Assembly: GCA_027574665.1 (NCBI GenBank)
Contig: CM050652.1
Coordinates: 1,344,589 to 1,408,588, forward strand
Direction: 5' to 3'
DNA from: Rhynochetos jubatus
Lineage: Eukaryota; Chordata; Aves; Eurypygiformes; Rhynochetidae
Length of the DNA: 64,000 nucleotides
Of this stretch, positions 1-12,152 are shown in pieces (position 1 is the first letter of the stretch; each line of letters opens with the position of its first letter). The translations under genes and the position numbers were made by a program. The notes under the pieces are model-generated. The model had not been told where the DNA came from, ran no database searches, and saw only the letters and a list, made by a program, of their open reading frames with translations.

Positions 1-449
1 TTTAGAGGAGAAGAGAAATTAAAAGCATGTATGAAGGTAGGGGTACTTCATCCAGCCGAGATTTGAAAAGGGACTGGGTTAGCATGTGACAGCAATAGGA
101 AATATTGTGTCTTCTCCCCTCTCCTCCTTCCCTCTTCTCTATATACTGTTTTGCCACAGATTTTGTCTTGAAAAGCTGCACTGCGGTCTCTGGGTGCAGC
201 TATTTCTGAACTACTGCCATGAAGTTTGTGTCCCCGCTCTATGGCAGATAGAGTTTTCCAGCCGGTGGGAGTTGCTGTATACGATGCAAGCCTTATACAG
301 CAGACTTCTGCAAGGGGAAGATGGTCTGCGAGGTGGCTGGAGCAAACCATCACGACTGCTTTGCTTTTGGCTGGAAATGGTTTTCCATTCCCAGGTGATG
401 CTCCCAGTTGTTCCAGCTAACGTTGACCCATTTCACTTCTTTTCCTCAG

Positions 450-550
450 TTTGAGTACGTGTCCCAACATTTGGTGTTTGCCAACTGCATCCCGCTGATC
501 CTGAAGTTCTTCAACCAAAACATCATGTCCTATATCACTGCCAAGAACAG
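450..550 (+). CDS. STRIP2: STRIP2 coding exon (fifth from last)
   Basis: The acceptor is a pyrimidine-rich tract ending in TTTCCTCAG at 449. The donor is ACAG|GTACAG at 550/551. The exon encodes 33 residues beginning FEYVSQHLVF and leaves two bases (AG) that complete a serine codon with the next exon. This stretch is nearly invariant between STRIP1 and STRIP2, so it shows the family but not the paralogue. It enters in phase 0, so the preceding exon, outside the window, must end on a whole codon. Confidence 0.93.
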
Positions 551-3500
551 GTACAGCCACTTCTGGGGAAGAGAGAGATGATGGAGCAGGGAGGCTTTGT
601 GCGTAAGGAACCCTAGCACGTCAATAGGTGGTGGCACCGAGTGACCTCCGGTCCCTAGCACGGCTTCGGGGCAGTATGCTCTCCACTGGGACGACGCTGG
701 AGGGGAGCAAATCCCTTCTGCTTCATGAGGAAGACCGGATGGGGGGTTTCCAATCTCTCATTGGACTACCAAAATACATGTAGACCCACCTCCCTTGCTG
801 CCAGTAGGCTTGTGTCATCTTTACATGCACTCCTGGAAATCGGCCCAGTGCCACCAGGCGTCCGTGGGCCACGGCTTCAAGAAGGCCAGATGGGGTAGAG
901 TTTTCTAGGTCTTTTCCACTTTTTATAGCTATAATTCAGCTTTGCTGACTTCCTCAGGGTTTGCATAGTTGTCACTGCCTTTGACTTCTGATTTGAGAAG
1001 GAGACTAGCCCCGTTTTGAGTCTGTGTAGGGACTGGACTGCTGCAAGCCAGCGTAAGAGCTGCAAGAACACAACCCTCCCATAACTCCGTAGGACTGGGT
1101 AGGATTTCCCCGTTTGGAGGGGAGCGCCGCCGGGGATGTTGCTGTTGGAACGATGAAAAGATCCTTGTTGTTGCTTTTTGAGGCTCTCGTTGTTGCTCTT
1201 GAGCCACGTGTGTAGGCTGGTCCGTCTCCTGCACGGTATGGCTGGGTTTGTGTGAGAAGGCACTCATGGAAAAATAGAAAGTAATATATTAATTCTCCTG
1301 CTGAGAAACATTTCTGCTTTTGGTCCTGCGCTTTAAAGGCGCGTAAGTGAGGAGGAAAGGGCCCAGGAGCACTTAGCTCCCCCCCTTAGCTTTCTGATGG
1401 AGGTTTCACCGGCAGGATACGCTCCTGTGGAGTGCTGGATGCTCTGATCCAGGGAGGTTTAGCTGTTCTGCCCAGCCCAGAGTACCGGTTTGTCAGGCAG
1501 CGGCGAGCGACGTCAGGCACTGCCCTGCGAAAAGGATTGTGGGGTTTTGTCACGTTCAGGCGTATGGACCCGAGTCCGGTGATGCTGCAAGGGGAAGTGT
1601 CAGCAGTGATGCCAGCAGAGTGACGGCTGGCAGCGAATTAACCCTGGGGCTCCCGGTCCCGAGCTGGCTCCCTCTGAGCTCTCTGCTTGTATCTGCACAA
1701 CACTGCCCGTTTTCGGGTTATGATGGGTAGGAGCCCGCGAGAAAACGAAGCCTGTTTTGGGGGATCTCCCGACCTTGGGTCTCATCCTGGATTGCCTCTG
1801 ACTCAGTGATTGTTACAAGTCAGCTGCTGAGTTTAAAACCCGAAAACAGCAAACGAGGGAACACAAGGTGTGTGATAGTGCACGCTTCATTTCAGACTGG
1901 TGCCCGTCTCGGGGCGCAGACAGCATCAGTGTGTGGGTATGTACACACACATATACCTGATACAGAAATTTATTTTTGATTGGCTGCTTTACCAAGGCAA
2001 TAGGCCTGGAGGGCTTTGAAAGACCTGATGCCCTCGTGAATTTTATTGTAATCAGATGTTGTTGGAGCGAGTCCAGAGGAGACCACGGAGATTCTCCGAG
2101 GGCTGGAGCCCCTCTGCCATGGGGACAGGCTGGGAGAGCTGGGAGGTTCAACCTGGAGAAGGGAAGGCTCTGGGGAGACTTTATTGCAGCTTTCCAGTGC
2201 CTGGGGGGGGGGGGGGGGGGGGCGGGCTACAAGAAAGCAGGGGGGGCTTTTCCCAAGGGCAGGGAGTGACAGGACAAGAGGTACCGGGTTTAAATGGAAA
2301 GAGGGAGATGGAGATTGGACATCAGGAAGGAATTCTTCCCAGAGAGGGTGGGGAGCACTGGGACAGGTGCCCAGAGAAGCTGTGGCTGCCCCATCCCTGG
2401 GAGTGCCCAAGGCCAGGCTGGATGAGGCTTGGAGCAACCTGGGCTGTGGAGGGTGTCCCTGCCCATGGCAGGGGGGTTGGAACTGGATGATCTTTAAGGT
2501 CCCTTCCAACCCAAACCATTCCATTTTAACCTAAGATCTGCTTTGGGTTGGGGTTTTTATCCTTTTTTTTTTAATATGCATATGAATAACTAATCTGTCA
2601 TGTCTTAATGGATCCAAATCCTTCGAGTCCTGATTAATGCACTCAGGATGCACTTCGGAGCCAAGAGGAATCGACGTGCTCCATTAAACCGAGACGCGAG
2701 GCAGCGGTGAGGTTGGGAGCCTATTTGGACGCCGTCTGTGCAGTCGGAAGTGCAGGAGGGAGTCACGTCTGCGCGGCACCGGCTACGGGCGGGTTCATGT
2801 ACCCAGCGTGGCTGGCTGGAGACAGGATCGCTGCCCATCCAAACGACCTGCTGCATACGGCAGCGCTGCCATCGCAATTCAAACCCCAGGCACAGGGAAG
2901 GGAGAGGTTACAGGCTGCTGGGCATAATCATGTAGGTCCTCTTACAAAGTTGCTTTGATGTTTACCTGGTTGTTAAAGAGTCCCTTCTTTCCTGTCTTCC
3001 ACAGCATCTCCGTCCTGGATTATCCGCATTGTACAGTCTATGATTTGCCCGAGCTCACCGCAGAAAGCCTGGTAAGCAGCACAAAAAGGGTCCTTGTAAC
3101 CACTGTTGCTGTGTGTGAGAGAGTGAGGAAGGAGGTTTATTTTCTTTTCTCTGTACCCCCAACCTTTCCAAAATTAGACTTTTTTTCCCCCTCCAGACTT
3201 GAAAATGCCTCCCATCACTATCCTGACTCGCTATCAGCTATGGGGAGGTTCGGGAGGAGGCACTGCTGGCGTTGCGCACCCCATAAAGATAACTGGGTTT
3301 CGCGTTCCCCCTTTCCCTTCTCCAAACACGAGAGCCTGCTTTTAAAAAGGATTTGCCCAGAGGCCGTTGTCTCCCAGGTTTAAATTGCTCTGAGCACTCT
3401 CGCGTTTCAGATGCCAGTAGATTAAGGTATGAACCAAATTCCCTACGGAGAGGAGCCTAAGTATTATGGAGACGGGCCAGCATGATGGGCTGTGTGAATA

Positions 3501-6500
3501 TACGGACTGCAGATGAGACACTAATGCTGGCAGGTGTGTAACTGCAGAAATTCAAACGCCAAGTAGGTTGGACTCAGACGGGGTGCAGAGCAGGGACAAG
3601 CCTTGGGGTTAATAGGGAGGGGGAGACCCTTAATGATGCAGGAACCATTAAGAAGGAGCCTGATCAAAACCAGTCCAGGCAGGGATGATCTCACGTTGCC
3701 TGGCTGCTACAATCTTAAGCCTATGTCATTTTCCTTAGCTTTACAAAGGTTAAAATCACTAAAATTTTCTCTAGTTTCTCCAAGCCAAAGTTGCTCACGA
3801 ATCCCTCCCAGGCTGCGGCCAGCCAGGACAGGCAAACTGGTTTTATCGGCTCTGTAGCCACGGCGTTTCCGATGCGCCGCTGCGATGCGAATTCCTGCCA
3901 TGAGTTGATGATGCCAGATCAAATTTATATAAAAGCCTGCTGTGGAGTGGGGGTGGGATCGTCACACGTGGCCGGCGTGCTGGCTCCATCCTCCACCGCT
4001 GTCCCACGTGCCTTTCCGCCAGCGCTTCTTCCCTCCTTTTGGGTGCCTGCTCAGGGTTCCAGCTCCTGGACATCGCCTCTCTCCTTATCAGTGGGATCAG
4101 AGCCCGGTTTGGTGCTGGTCCGTGGGCTACTTGCTGAAGGCTGGGTGTCCTGGCCAGGCTAGGTGCCGCCCGGCCCTGCCAGGCTCCCACCGACCGTATC
4201 CTGGGCGATGGGGACATCTAGCGACACGTCGCTGAGTGCTCCGCTGGCTCGTGCTAATCCTTACGCTCACCATAAGCTTTATAGCTGTAGAAGACCGAAT
4301 TTTTTTTAGGGAAAATATTCCCAGTTACCCGTCCCCAGTAGGGTCTGGTCCCCAGTCTGGGAGCTGTTGCTCTGAACAACAGCTCCCATCACTCCCCTCC
4401 AGCGGACGTGGCAGTTAGCCTCACGGGAAACTATTTTAATTAGAAAATATGCAGAAACCAACTTGAATTTTGCCACGTACATTCGTCTTTGGGAGGATAC
4501 CCGTGAAGGTAACGATTTAATAGAAATTAAACCTGCCCTGGTACTTGAGGTATACACTTGTGCTTGTGTTTATGTTTCTTCAGCCAACATTTTATGCAGT
4601 TTTAGCTTTATTTTTAATACCCTGATGCACTGATTTTAACATCCCAGCCGTAACACAGTGCTTAGCGGATATGACAGGTGATTATGCTCGGCTGGGTAGA
4701 ACACAGGATCGAATGTGTTTGGTTTACTCCCATGGAAAAGCAGGACGAGCTGCGCAGCGTTGTCTCCAGAGGAAGGACCCTTTGGCTGTGGGGTAACTGC
4801 CATCCCCACACGGTGTAAATCGGGAGTGGCTACAGTCCCGGCGAGGTAGGGGAGGCTTCACTCATCCTGCTGTGGGACCGGCTCTTCGATTCCTTGCTGG
4901 TCCCCACCTTCCCTCTCCTGTCACAGGGCTGTCGCTCCCCTCCAGCTCCCTGCGTTTGGGGAGGGGGCTGCAGAGGACCCTGCTGCACCGTGTCGTGGTG
5001 CCATGGGGAGGGTAACAGGAGATGGGGCTAAAAGGGGGAATAAAGTCTGTTTAGCCTGTTCCCTCCATCCATAAATATGATGGAAAGACTTTCACTTCCT
5101 TGAAGCTACAGGGACAACACCAGATTGGTGACAAAAATTCATCCAGCTGCCTATGAAATGGGTTTTAGCTTACTCTGCTGGGGCATTTTTGGAAAAACCA
5201 CTTGGTGCAGGGGGAGCAGATTAGGACCGGGCACCGATACGAAACTGCGTGGGCACCACTTCTGACCCGGTACCCCCAGAGCTGCACGCAGCGTCCGCGA
5301 GTGCCTCGGTGACATCCCACCTCAGTGCTCTGCTGTGTGCGCAGCAGCCTCCAGCACAGACGTAGCCTCGGCTACCAGAAAAGTGCATCTGTTCAGAGTG
5401 GCTTTTACCAAATCCCAGAAGTAAATAAAATAAATCAGACACAACTTCTTGTTGGCCTCTAAAGAGTCGATGTACAATGGCGTTTTACCAGCTTATTGAA
5501 ACGATAGGTTTGGTGCTTGCTTTTAAGAACGCAGGTATTATGCTGGCGGGATTTTCTTGGGTAAATCTAGTTTCAAAGCTGGATTAGACACTCTGACAGA
5601 AGGGGCTCCCCAGGGTCAGCCCCAAACTCCTCCTGACGATGCCCAGAACTTGGATCATGTACCAGGCTGCAGTTTTTGCGGTGAGTTGTGAAGGCTGTAG
5701 GTTGCTGGAAGTGGCTTATAAATTGAGCAGCGCTTGTTTCCGCTCTCGTCCCCAAACAGGGTATCTGTGGGACCCTTCTGCTGTGCTCGGGGCTGTTCAA
5801 ACATGAAGCGAGTTACTGTAGTGGTGGAATTACTGCTCCAGTGTGCCACAGACAATATTTACGCAAGCTGGAGCTCGGAGTACTTACATTTAGCTACTAT
5901 TTAAAACACATCAGCTGCATTTAAGCTGGAGAGGATCTTTGTGGCAGAAAGGTCTTGTCCTCCTGATACAAATGCTGCTGTTTGTCGTCCTGCGCTGCAG
6001 TAATTTATGAATTAATTGATGTAATTTACAAAAACTGTTCTAAGGAGTGGTGATCGCTAGGCTGTGATTTGCTCCCTGGCTGTAACCAACGAATACAAAT
6101 CTACCACGATATATATTTCCCATGATGGAATAATATGTGATTTGTCTTAGCTCTTGCTCTAAACCACAGTGGGAATTGAAACACTGATTACATCTGAGTC
6201 TTTCAGAACGGTTTTCCCCAGGATCTGTTGGTTTCTCAGCAGCATGATGGCAACCCAAGCGATGAGGTAGTTCCACTGCTCACTCTCTGTGGGAAATAAG
6301 ACTTGTGCAGACAGTAAAAATAAGGACTCTGGGCACGAGGATCTCTCCGTGGCGGTGCTGTTGAATGCCGTGTCAGGGTTACGCTTTTCCTTCTCTGCTT
6401 TGCAGGAAGCCGGAGACAACAACCAGTTCTGCTGGAGAAATTTATTCTCCTGCATTAACCTGCTGAGGATCCTCAACAAGCTGACCAAGTGGAAACACTC

Positions 6501-9079
6501 GAGGACAATGGTAAGGTGATGTCCCGTCTCCCTGAGACCGGCTGTGGGCTGCCAGCGTTGCACCTCGAGCGTGTTCCTGGCTCTGTGCCGCACAGCTGCA
6601 GCCCACGCTTTCTGCCAGCAGTGCTGGGGCTTCTCCTGCTTCATAAACTAATTGTCTTTCACAGGCTGAGCCTTAAATGCAGAAACACTTTTTCTTCCGC
6701 CAACAATACTTTTTTTTATGGCCCTCAAGCCCCTGCAGCCAGGGTTGGTTATGTCGAACACTCCCACCTGCCTGGGGTTTGTACCGTAGCTGGCCCGGGT
6801 GTTAGTGCCCAGAGCTGCGCAGACGGTACTCGTGTTGCTTTCTTGAACGCGTTGTGTCACTCTGTGCTGGTTCCTTGGCAGATGCTGGTAGTCTTTAAGT
6901 CGGCCCCAATACTGAAACGAGCTCTGAAGGTGAAGCAGGCCATGATGCAGCTGTACGTTCTCAAGCTGTTGAAAATCCAGACCAAATACCTGGGGCGGCA
7001 GTGGAGAAAGAGCAACATGAAAACCATGTCTGCCATCTACCAGAAGGTGCGGCACCGCATGAACGACGACTGGGCTTACGGCAACGGTGAGTAGTGCCGG
7101 GGAAACATCCAGCTGCAATCGGTTTGACGTGTTTTCTCCCATGAGCTGTTGGGATCCCAGAAACTTGTTTGGGTCTGTCTTGGGGTTTATTTCGGAAGTC
7201 TTAAGGCTCTGTTCAGCACCAACAGGAGAGAACAAATGGATTGCATGAGGAAAGGTGGGAATAATCAGATGGGGATGAGATACGGTTAGCTCAGGTCTTC
7301 AAGACAGGAGTTTCCACCAAACCCAGACCCGCGCTTTTGCCTTCCCAAATCACTTTTGCCATCGAGCCATTAAGCTGTCCTGGTATCCACACCAAGTCCG
7401 CGTGCTTAGGATGGCCGTGGAGTGAAAACGTGACGGATCGCTGTGCAGCTCACACCTGAGGAACAGCAGCGGCTACAGCCGGGCAGTGCGGATACTCCGA
7501 GTCCCGAAGCTGAAGCACAGACTAGATGCGCTGGTCTGTTGAAACTGCTCTCCCCTGGTCTAAATCTGTATTTTTGCGGGATGCCATGAAGTTTTTGATG
7601 TTCCCCATGTATCAATCCATGGGATGTGTCAGACGACGTACTCTTACTCCCTTGTAAGAACACCCAGTTGCTGCAACAACTCACCCAAACTTAGGACGAG
7701 AAGAGAAAGTATTAAAATATCGTTTTGTCTTATTAACGCGGTCCCAAATTTTGCGCTCTGCGTGTATCTTCTTAACGAGGATTAAGCAGAAAAATTGGGT
7801 ACCATTCCTGTTTCAAAAGGAAACAGGGCAAGAAGCAAAAGCCTAACTTCTTCGCTGTTTTTACAGGGGAGAAAGGCGCTGTAATGATGTTAGGGTGTTC
7901 GACTGTAAAAGACATCATCCGGATTTTGAAGCCTTGTTACGCTTTGGAGTCACGATACCACTAGGACACGAATTCAAAAGAACCAAAAACTAGACTCGCT
8001 ATTTTTAATTTCACTTTAAGGCTAGTGGAGTGCTCCCAAAAAACCAAAGAGCAGGAAAGCTGGAAGACTGGGGACTTCTTTACTTTTACGGGGATTTCTA
8101 CCCTGTCCCTGCCTTTCTAAAAGAACAGGCTGATAGTTCCCCATGGCATGAAATATGGCAGCAGGGCTTCTTTATGCCACTGAGGGGATGCAGCTAGGGG
8201 ATACTGCCTGCCTTGGGTGACTTAAATAGCTTGAGCACTACCTGCTCCAAAACAGCAGGAGAAGATGCTGCCTGTGCTGGAGCAAGGATTTGCCTAACAA
8301 CTGAATTTACACGGCAATAGCCAGAATAATGCAATTTGAAGAGAGACACAAAAGAGAAATTGTTCTGTGTGTCCCACTTTCCCCGAAAGAGTTAATCAGC
8401 AACATAATGCAACACTTGATTGCACAATTCACTACGTAGCAGGGACTGCATCGTGATCTGGACAATTTGCCAGGGAAGCACCTGGCTTTCTGAGACACGA
8501 TCTGGAAGGGCTTTTCCTGGAGTGTTTATTTTTATCCTTGGATACTCAGCTTGGGCCATTCCCCTCCCCTGAGCACTGCGGAGCTTTGCCAATGAATTTA
8601 CTGAACCTTTACGAAGCGAATGGCTATTTCATATAAATTCAGAGTTCATAAAGGCCAACTTTCAAAATAGGTTGGGTTTTTTTCACGTTTACATAATATT
8701 ACATGTTTAAAATATCGTGGTTATTACAGCCAGTTATTAGCTTTTCAACATCATTCATATAACATTTGTCCAAATTTAAAAAACCCTTTGTTTTCGGTAG
8801 CTTCAGTCTTGTTTCTTCTTCAATGTAGATATCGATGCAAGACCATGGGATTTCCAGGCGGAAGAATGCACCCTGAGGGCCAACATTGAAGCCTTCAATA
8901 GCCGGAGATACGACAAACCTCAAGACTCGGAGTTTGCGCCGGTGGACAACTGCCTGCAGAGCGTGCTGGGACAGCGGCTGGAGCTCCCCGAGGACTTCCA
9001 CTACTCCTACGAACTCTGGCTGGAGCGGGAGGTGTTTTCCCAGCCCATTCGCTGGGAGGAGCTGCTGCACTACCAGTGA
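450..9079 (+). CDS. STRIP2: STRIP2 (striatin-interacting protein 2), 3' part, five coding exons
   Basis: Join of 450-550, 3005-3071, 6406-6510, 6882-7086 and 8829-9079. These total 729 nt, that is 242 codons plus TGA, and the frame is kept at every junction. STRIP proteins are cytoplasmic scaffolds of the STRIPAK complex, which couples PP2A to GCKIII/MST kinases and acts in Hippo signalling, cell shape and migration. The peptide is the conserved C-terminal STRIP/Far11 domain (DUF3402). It contains FEYVSQHLVFANC, SISVLDYPHC, EAGDNNQFCWRNLFSC, LNKLTKWKHSRTM, YLGRQWRKSNMKTMSAIY and DDWAYGNDIDARPWDFQAEE, and ends near EELLHYQ. STRIP2 is preferred over the paralogue STRIP1 because of the end region (FNSRRYDKPQDSEF, LPEDFHYSYELW) and because SMKR1 and NRF1 follow, as on human 7q32. 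The upstream roughly 590 residues lie outside the window. No frameshift or internal stop is seen. Confidence 0.95.
551..3004 (+). other. STRIP2: STRIP2 intron with one CR1 copy
   Basis: A 2.45-kb GT-AG intron. Apart from the CR1 insertion at about 2050-2527, I see no conserved or coding-like segment. The open frames here are short and lack splice support. Confidence 0.85.
2050..2527 (+). mobile_element. CR1 LINE, 5'-truncated, sense to STRIP2
   Basis: The copy runs from GTCCAGAGGAGACCACGGAG (end of the CR1 ORF2 region) through GGAAGGAATTCTTCCCAGAG and ATCCCTGGGAGTG to the 3' end CCCTTCCAACCCAAACCATT. It is interrupted by a 20-base G run at 2203-2222, at the position where other copies here have about 6-8 G. 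The reading frame is broken, so it is a dead copy. Confidence 0.9.
3005..3071 (+). CDS. STRIP2: STRIP2 coding exon (fourth from last)
   Basis: The acceptor is CTTCCACAG|C and the donor is CTG|GTAAGC. The 67 nt complete the split serine and encode ISVLDYPHCTVYDLPELT followed by AESL, ending in phase 0. The VLDYP...DLPELT motif is specific to the STRIP family. Confidence 0.93.
3072..6405 (+). other. STRIP2: STRIP2 intron
   Basis: A 3.3-kb intron with a GTAAGC donor and a TTTGCAG acceptor. I find no CR1 copy, RNA gene or coding-like block in it. Confidence 0.85.
6406..6510 (+). CDS. STRIP2: STRIP2 coding exon (third from last)
   Basis: Exactly 35 codons between TTCTCTGCTTTGCAG and ATG|GTAAGG. 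It encodes EAGDNNQFCWRNLFSC, INLLRILNKL and TKWKHSRTM, the leucine-rich helical core of the C-terminal STRIP domain. Both ends are phase 0, so skipping this exon would keep the frame. Confidence 0.95.
6511..6881 (+). other. STRIP2: STRIP2 short intron
   Basis: A 371-bp GT-AG intron (GTAAGG ... TTCCTTGGCAG). Nothing else is recognised in it. Confidence 0.85.
6882..7086 (+). CDS. STRIP2: STRIP2 coding exon (second from last)
   Basis: The acceptor is TTCCTTGGCAG|ATG and the donor is AACG|GTGAGT. The exon encodes MLVVFKSAPILKRALKVKQ, then AMMQLYVLKLLKIQTKYLG, RQWRKSNMKTMSAIYQKV and RHRMNDDWAYGN, and leaves one base (G) of an aspartate codon. This basic, helical segment is the most strongly conserved part of STRIP proteins. 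An antisense frame across 6648-7235 is only its shadow. Confidence 0.95.
7087..8828 (+). other. STRIP2: STRIP2 last intron
   Basis: A 1.74-kb intron from GTGAGT to TTCAATGTAG. I see no repeats or RNA genes in it. Confidence 0.85.
8829..9079 (+). CDS. STRIP2: STRIP2 terminal coding exon
   Basis: It begins AT|ATC|GAT after a TAG acceptor, completing DIDARPWDFQAEECTLRANI, and continues through EAFNSRRYDKPQDSEF, APVDNCLQSVLGQRLELPED and FHYSYELWLEREVFSQPI to WEELLHYQ and TGA at 9077-9079. These residues match STRIP2 better than STRIP1. The protein ends where the family normally ends, so the gene looks intact. Confidence 0.95.
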
Positions 9080-11035
9080 GCGACACCTTCACCTGCCCCA
9101 GTCCCACCTCAGTAAGGAGTCAAGGTGCTACAGGCTGAGGAAAGGAAGAGTATTTTGGACCTGGGTGTTCTCAAGCACAGCTGGAAAAAACCTACAGTCT
9201 TTCCACAGAGACCAAGCCTCTTTGTATCTACGCAGACACCCCCTCTTTTTGCAGGTCATCCCTTTGCTGTGACTTCTCGGAGGCCACACAGTATCAACAG
9301 ACCTGCGCGGAGGCCATGGACCGGGTTCCGGTGTCACGCTAGGGGCAGTGTCAAGACCGAGCTTATCCAGTCTTTACTCCAGACTCCAGTGTACGAGAGC
9401 TCCGAGTCCAGGTCTGGTTTTTAGCTTGGTTCACGCATGTAAGTTTGTTGTAAGAGTATCTCAGCTGTGAAAGGTTTTCATCTCTCCCCACGCTGTGCCT
9501 AAATTGTTTTCCTGTATTCAGTTACGGCTGCCTGATAACGTGCTTCGAACACCCTACTGCCACGAACAACCTGCCCTGCTTCCCTGATGAAGCTGAAAAT
9601 AAGAAATACGTGGCACTGTCTGTGACAGTCTCAGAGGGGACAGGTTGACTTGGCCAGAGGAGATGACATTACCTCTCCTCCCTGGGCTGGCGTTGCTGCT
9701 GCTGAGATTGTACAACCCAACTCAGAGGCTTGCTTCCACAGCTGATGATTTTTGCGTCATTCACCAGGGATAACAATCCGTTACCTTTTCCACCGCTCCC
9801 TTTCCTCACTCACCGTTTGTATGAGCGTGAAATGATCGGTAAGTTGGGCAGCGTTTAGAGCTGTAGGGGAGGTTGGTTGCCACGTCTCTCCACCTCATTG
9901 TTTTTGAAGGATAATTACTGCGGATAGCTTTCTTCAGCTCTTCTAACCCTGGAGGAGACAGTAAATGCCACATTAAATAACCAAAAATCTCTGTAGCGAT
10001 TAGGTTATCTGGGGGAACGTTTGTGTCAACTCTTAAAGCGGGGAGAAGTGCTTTGGTTAGCAATTTATTGCCGTCAAATGAGGGAAAGAGCAGACACTGC
10101 GGTCCATGACTTTCAGAATTAATAGCGTATCGAGCTATAAACTTTCTGTAAGGTCAATGCAAACGCTACACTCGGGTAAAGCTGCGTTGCACGCGGGTGG
10201 CAGCTGAAGGCAGGCTGGAAATCCTCGTGTCTGGTTGGAGCTGAATGAATCCCGACGAGTGAATCTCAGCCCTTGCTAGCGTGTAGGGGCCACAGTCCCT
10301 TCTCCTCGGCCAGCGGCCCTGCCTGAGGGCCGCAGTCAAAAGGGAGGCTGGGCTCCGCAGTAATTTCTTCGGTATTATGACAGAGCTTGCAAACCGTAAT
10401 CTTCATCTACAAAATCTTAGGAGCCCTGCACAGGGAATCCTGGATCTGACCTCCCCCCGGCCATGAAACCAGGCGTTCGGCTTGTGTCAAAGCGGCATGT
10501 GTTAATAGAGTGCAGTCAAGCCCTTGGGCCGTAATGCTATCGATATCTCAGGCACTCAAGCGATAAAACCACAAGTATTTGTTATGACGGGATTTGTGCT
10601 TATTGTTGTGGAATCAAACGGAGAACGTTGCCTTAATGTGGCTTGTAAAACGCGTTTTTCAGAGGCATAGCATCAGTGAACCCCCTCACCCTTTTAAATA
10701 CGCTTTGTTCAAAATAAACTAGAGCAACTTCTAAAGCGCACACATTCAGGTAAGGTTTCCTTATTCCTGCACCTTAATTTAAATGTTTCCTTTGGTTGTT
10801 TTGGGGTTTTTAAAGGACAAAAACATCCCCCTGCAAACCAGCCCCTAACTCAGCTCTCACCCCTTCCCATCCCCACTCTCCCACTGCTGGGGAAGCCCTT
10901 CTGTCTGGCGTATTCTGCCCGTTCCCTTCTGACGAAGAACACCAGAATTATGCGCTGTAGATGCCTACACGGTGCTTGTGCTTGTTGAAAAAGGTAGTCA
11001 AAAATAAATAAAGCCTGTCAAGCATAAGGCATGGA
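9080..11035 (+). other. STRIP2: Probable STRIP2 3' UTR
   Basis: Non-coding sequence follows the stop. Candidate polyadenylation hexamers AATAAA occur at 10713-10718 and, overlapping, at 11003-11008 and 11007-11012. The true end is inferred; the paired signals near 11.0 kb are the best candidate. No repeat or gene is recognised. Confidence 0.5.
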
Positions 11036-11885
11036 AAGCAGCGACACACAATCCGTAATGGAAGCACGGTGCTGTCTGGGGGTCCCAGAACTGGGAGAGC
11101 TCTGTAGCTCCGGACAAGGCATTTCAGCGCCTGTGGTTTAGCTCTTTCCCCGTGTTCCCTGGAGCCTACCGGGAGTCCATAAACTACAGGTTAAATAAAC
11201 CCAAATAGATTAACCACCCCCAGCTAGCGATGGCAGACATCCTAAGGGTCTGTTAAATATTTCAGTAGCAGAAACACGGTACAAACACTACTGCTTTCAG
11301 CATGTACGAGGGTGCAGAGCCCAGGACCAGCCGGGAAGCTCAGGATTTTCTCCGTGATGTTTTTCTCTTGTATTTTCGTGCGACTTCTCCCTCAGGCCAG
11401 GGCCTGGGAATTTAGCTGTATCTCCGCGTGGTGTCACGCATCCCGAGACAAGGGAAACCTGTGTCGGTTTCTTTTTTAACTTCCTTCACATGGTGTAGCC
11501 ATGGGGTTTTTTCTGGTTAACCCCTTTATGATTCCTCTGATATTCTCTGGTTTAGAGTGGTTCACAAAACAATCTAGCTCCCCAACAACTAAGCGTGCAT
11601 GTAAGGGAGTTGCTATCAGTGCATCCAAGTCCTTTTAGTCTTTAATGAACTCAGGCATGAAGGTAAGTGTTTCTTCAAGGGGACAAAACGGAATGAATGA
11701 AATACTAAAGAATGAGAAACTGAAAATAGCCCCGCGTATTTGGCTTAAAACTGGGTTTTTTTTTCCCCCAAGTGACTCTTTCCCACAATGTTTATGTCAA
11801 AAAAAAAATCCAGTACATACACAATGTACATTTTTCTACATTACATATTTAAATTGTGCTTCACATAAGGTTTCCACGGCTTTTT

Positions 11886-12152
11886 CACAGATTCACAGCG
11901 TGTTAGGGGGTTGGAAGGGGCCTCTAGAGATCACTCAGTCCAACCCCCCTGCCAGAGCAGGATCCCCCAGAGCAGATCCCACAGGAACAAGTCCAGGGGC
12001 TTTGGAAAGTCTCCAGGGAAGGAGACTCCCCCCTCTCTGGGCAGCCTGTCCCAGGGCTCTGTCACCCTCACAGGGCAGAAGGGTTTCCTCACGGTCAGGG
12101 TGAACCTTCTGTTTGCCAGCTGATGGCCATGGCCCCTCGTCCTGTCTGGTGC
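11886..12152 (-). mobile_element. CR1 LINE (different subfamily), antisense
   Basis: Read on the + strand it starts TTCACAGCGTGTTAGGGGGT and GGAAGGGGCCTCTAGAGATC. It continues through AAGTCTCCAGGGAAGGAGAC and GGGCAGCCTGTCCCAGGG to CCCCTCGTCCTGTC. This is the antisense 3' end of a CR1 subfamily distinct from the common copies here, which carry ATCCCTGGGAGTG. Confidence 0.85.

Noticed and set aside
6648-7235. 195-codon minus-strand frame
   Set aside because: Antisense shadow of the conserved STRIP2 exon at 6882-7086.
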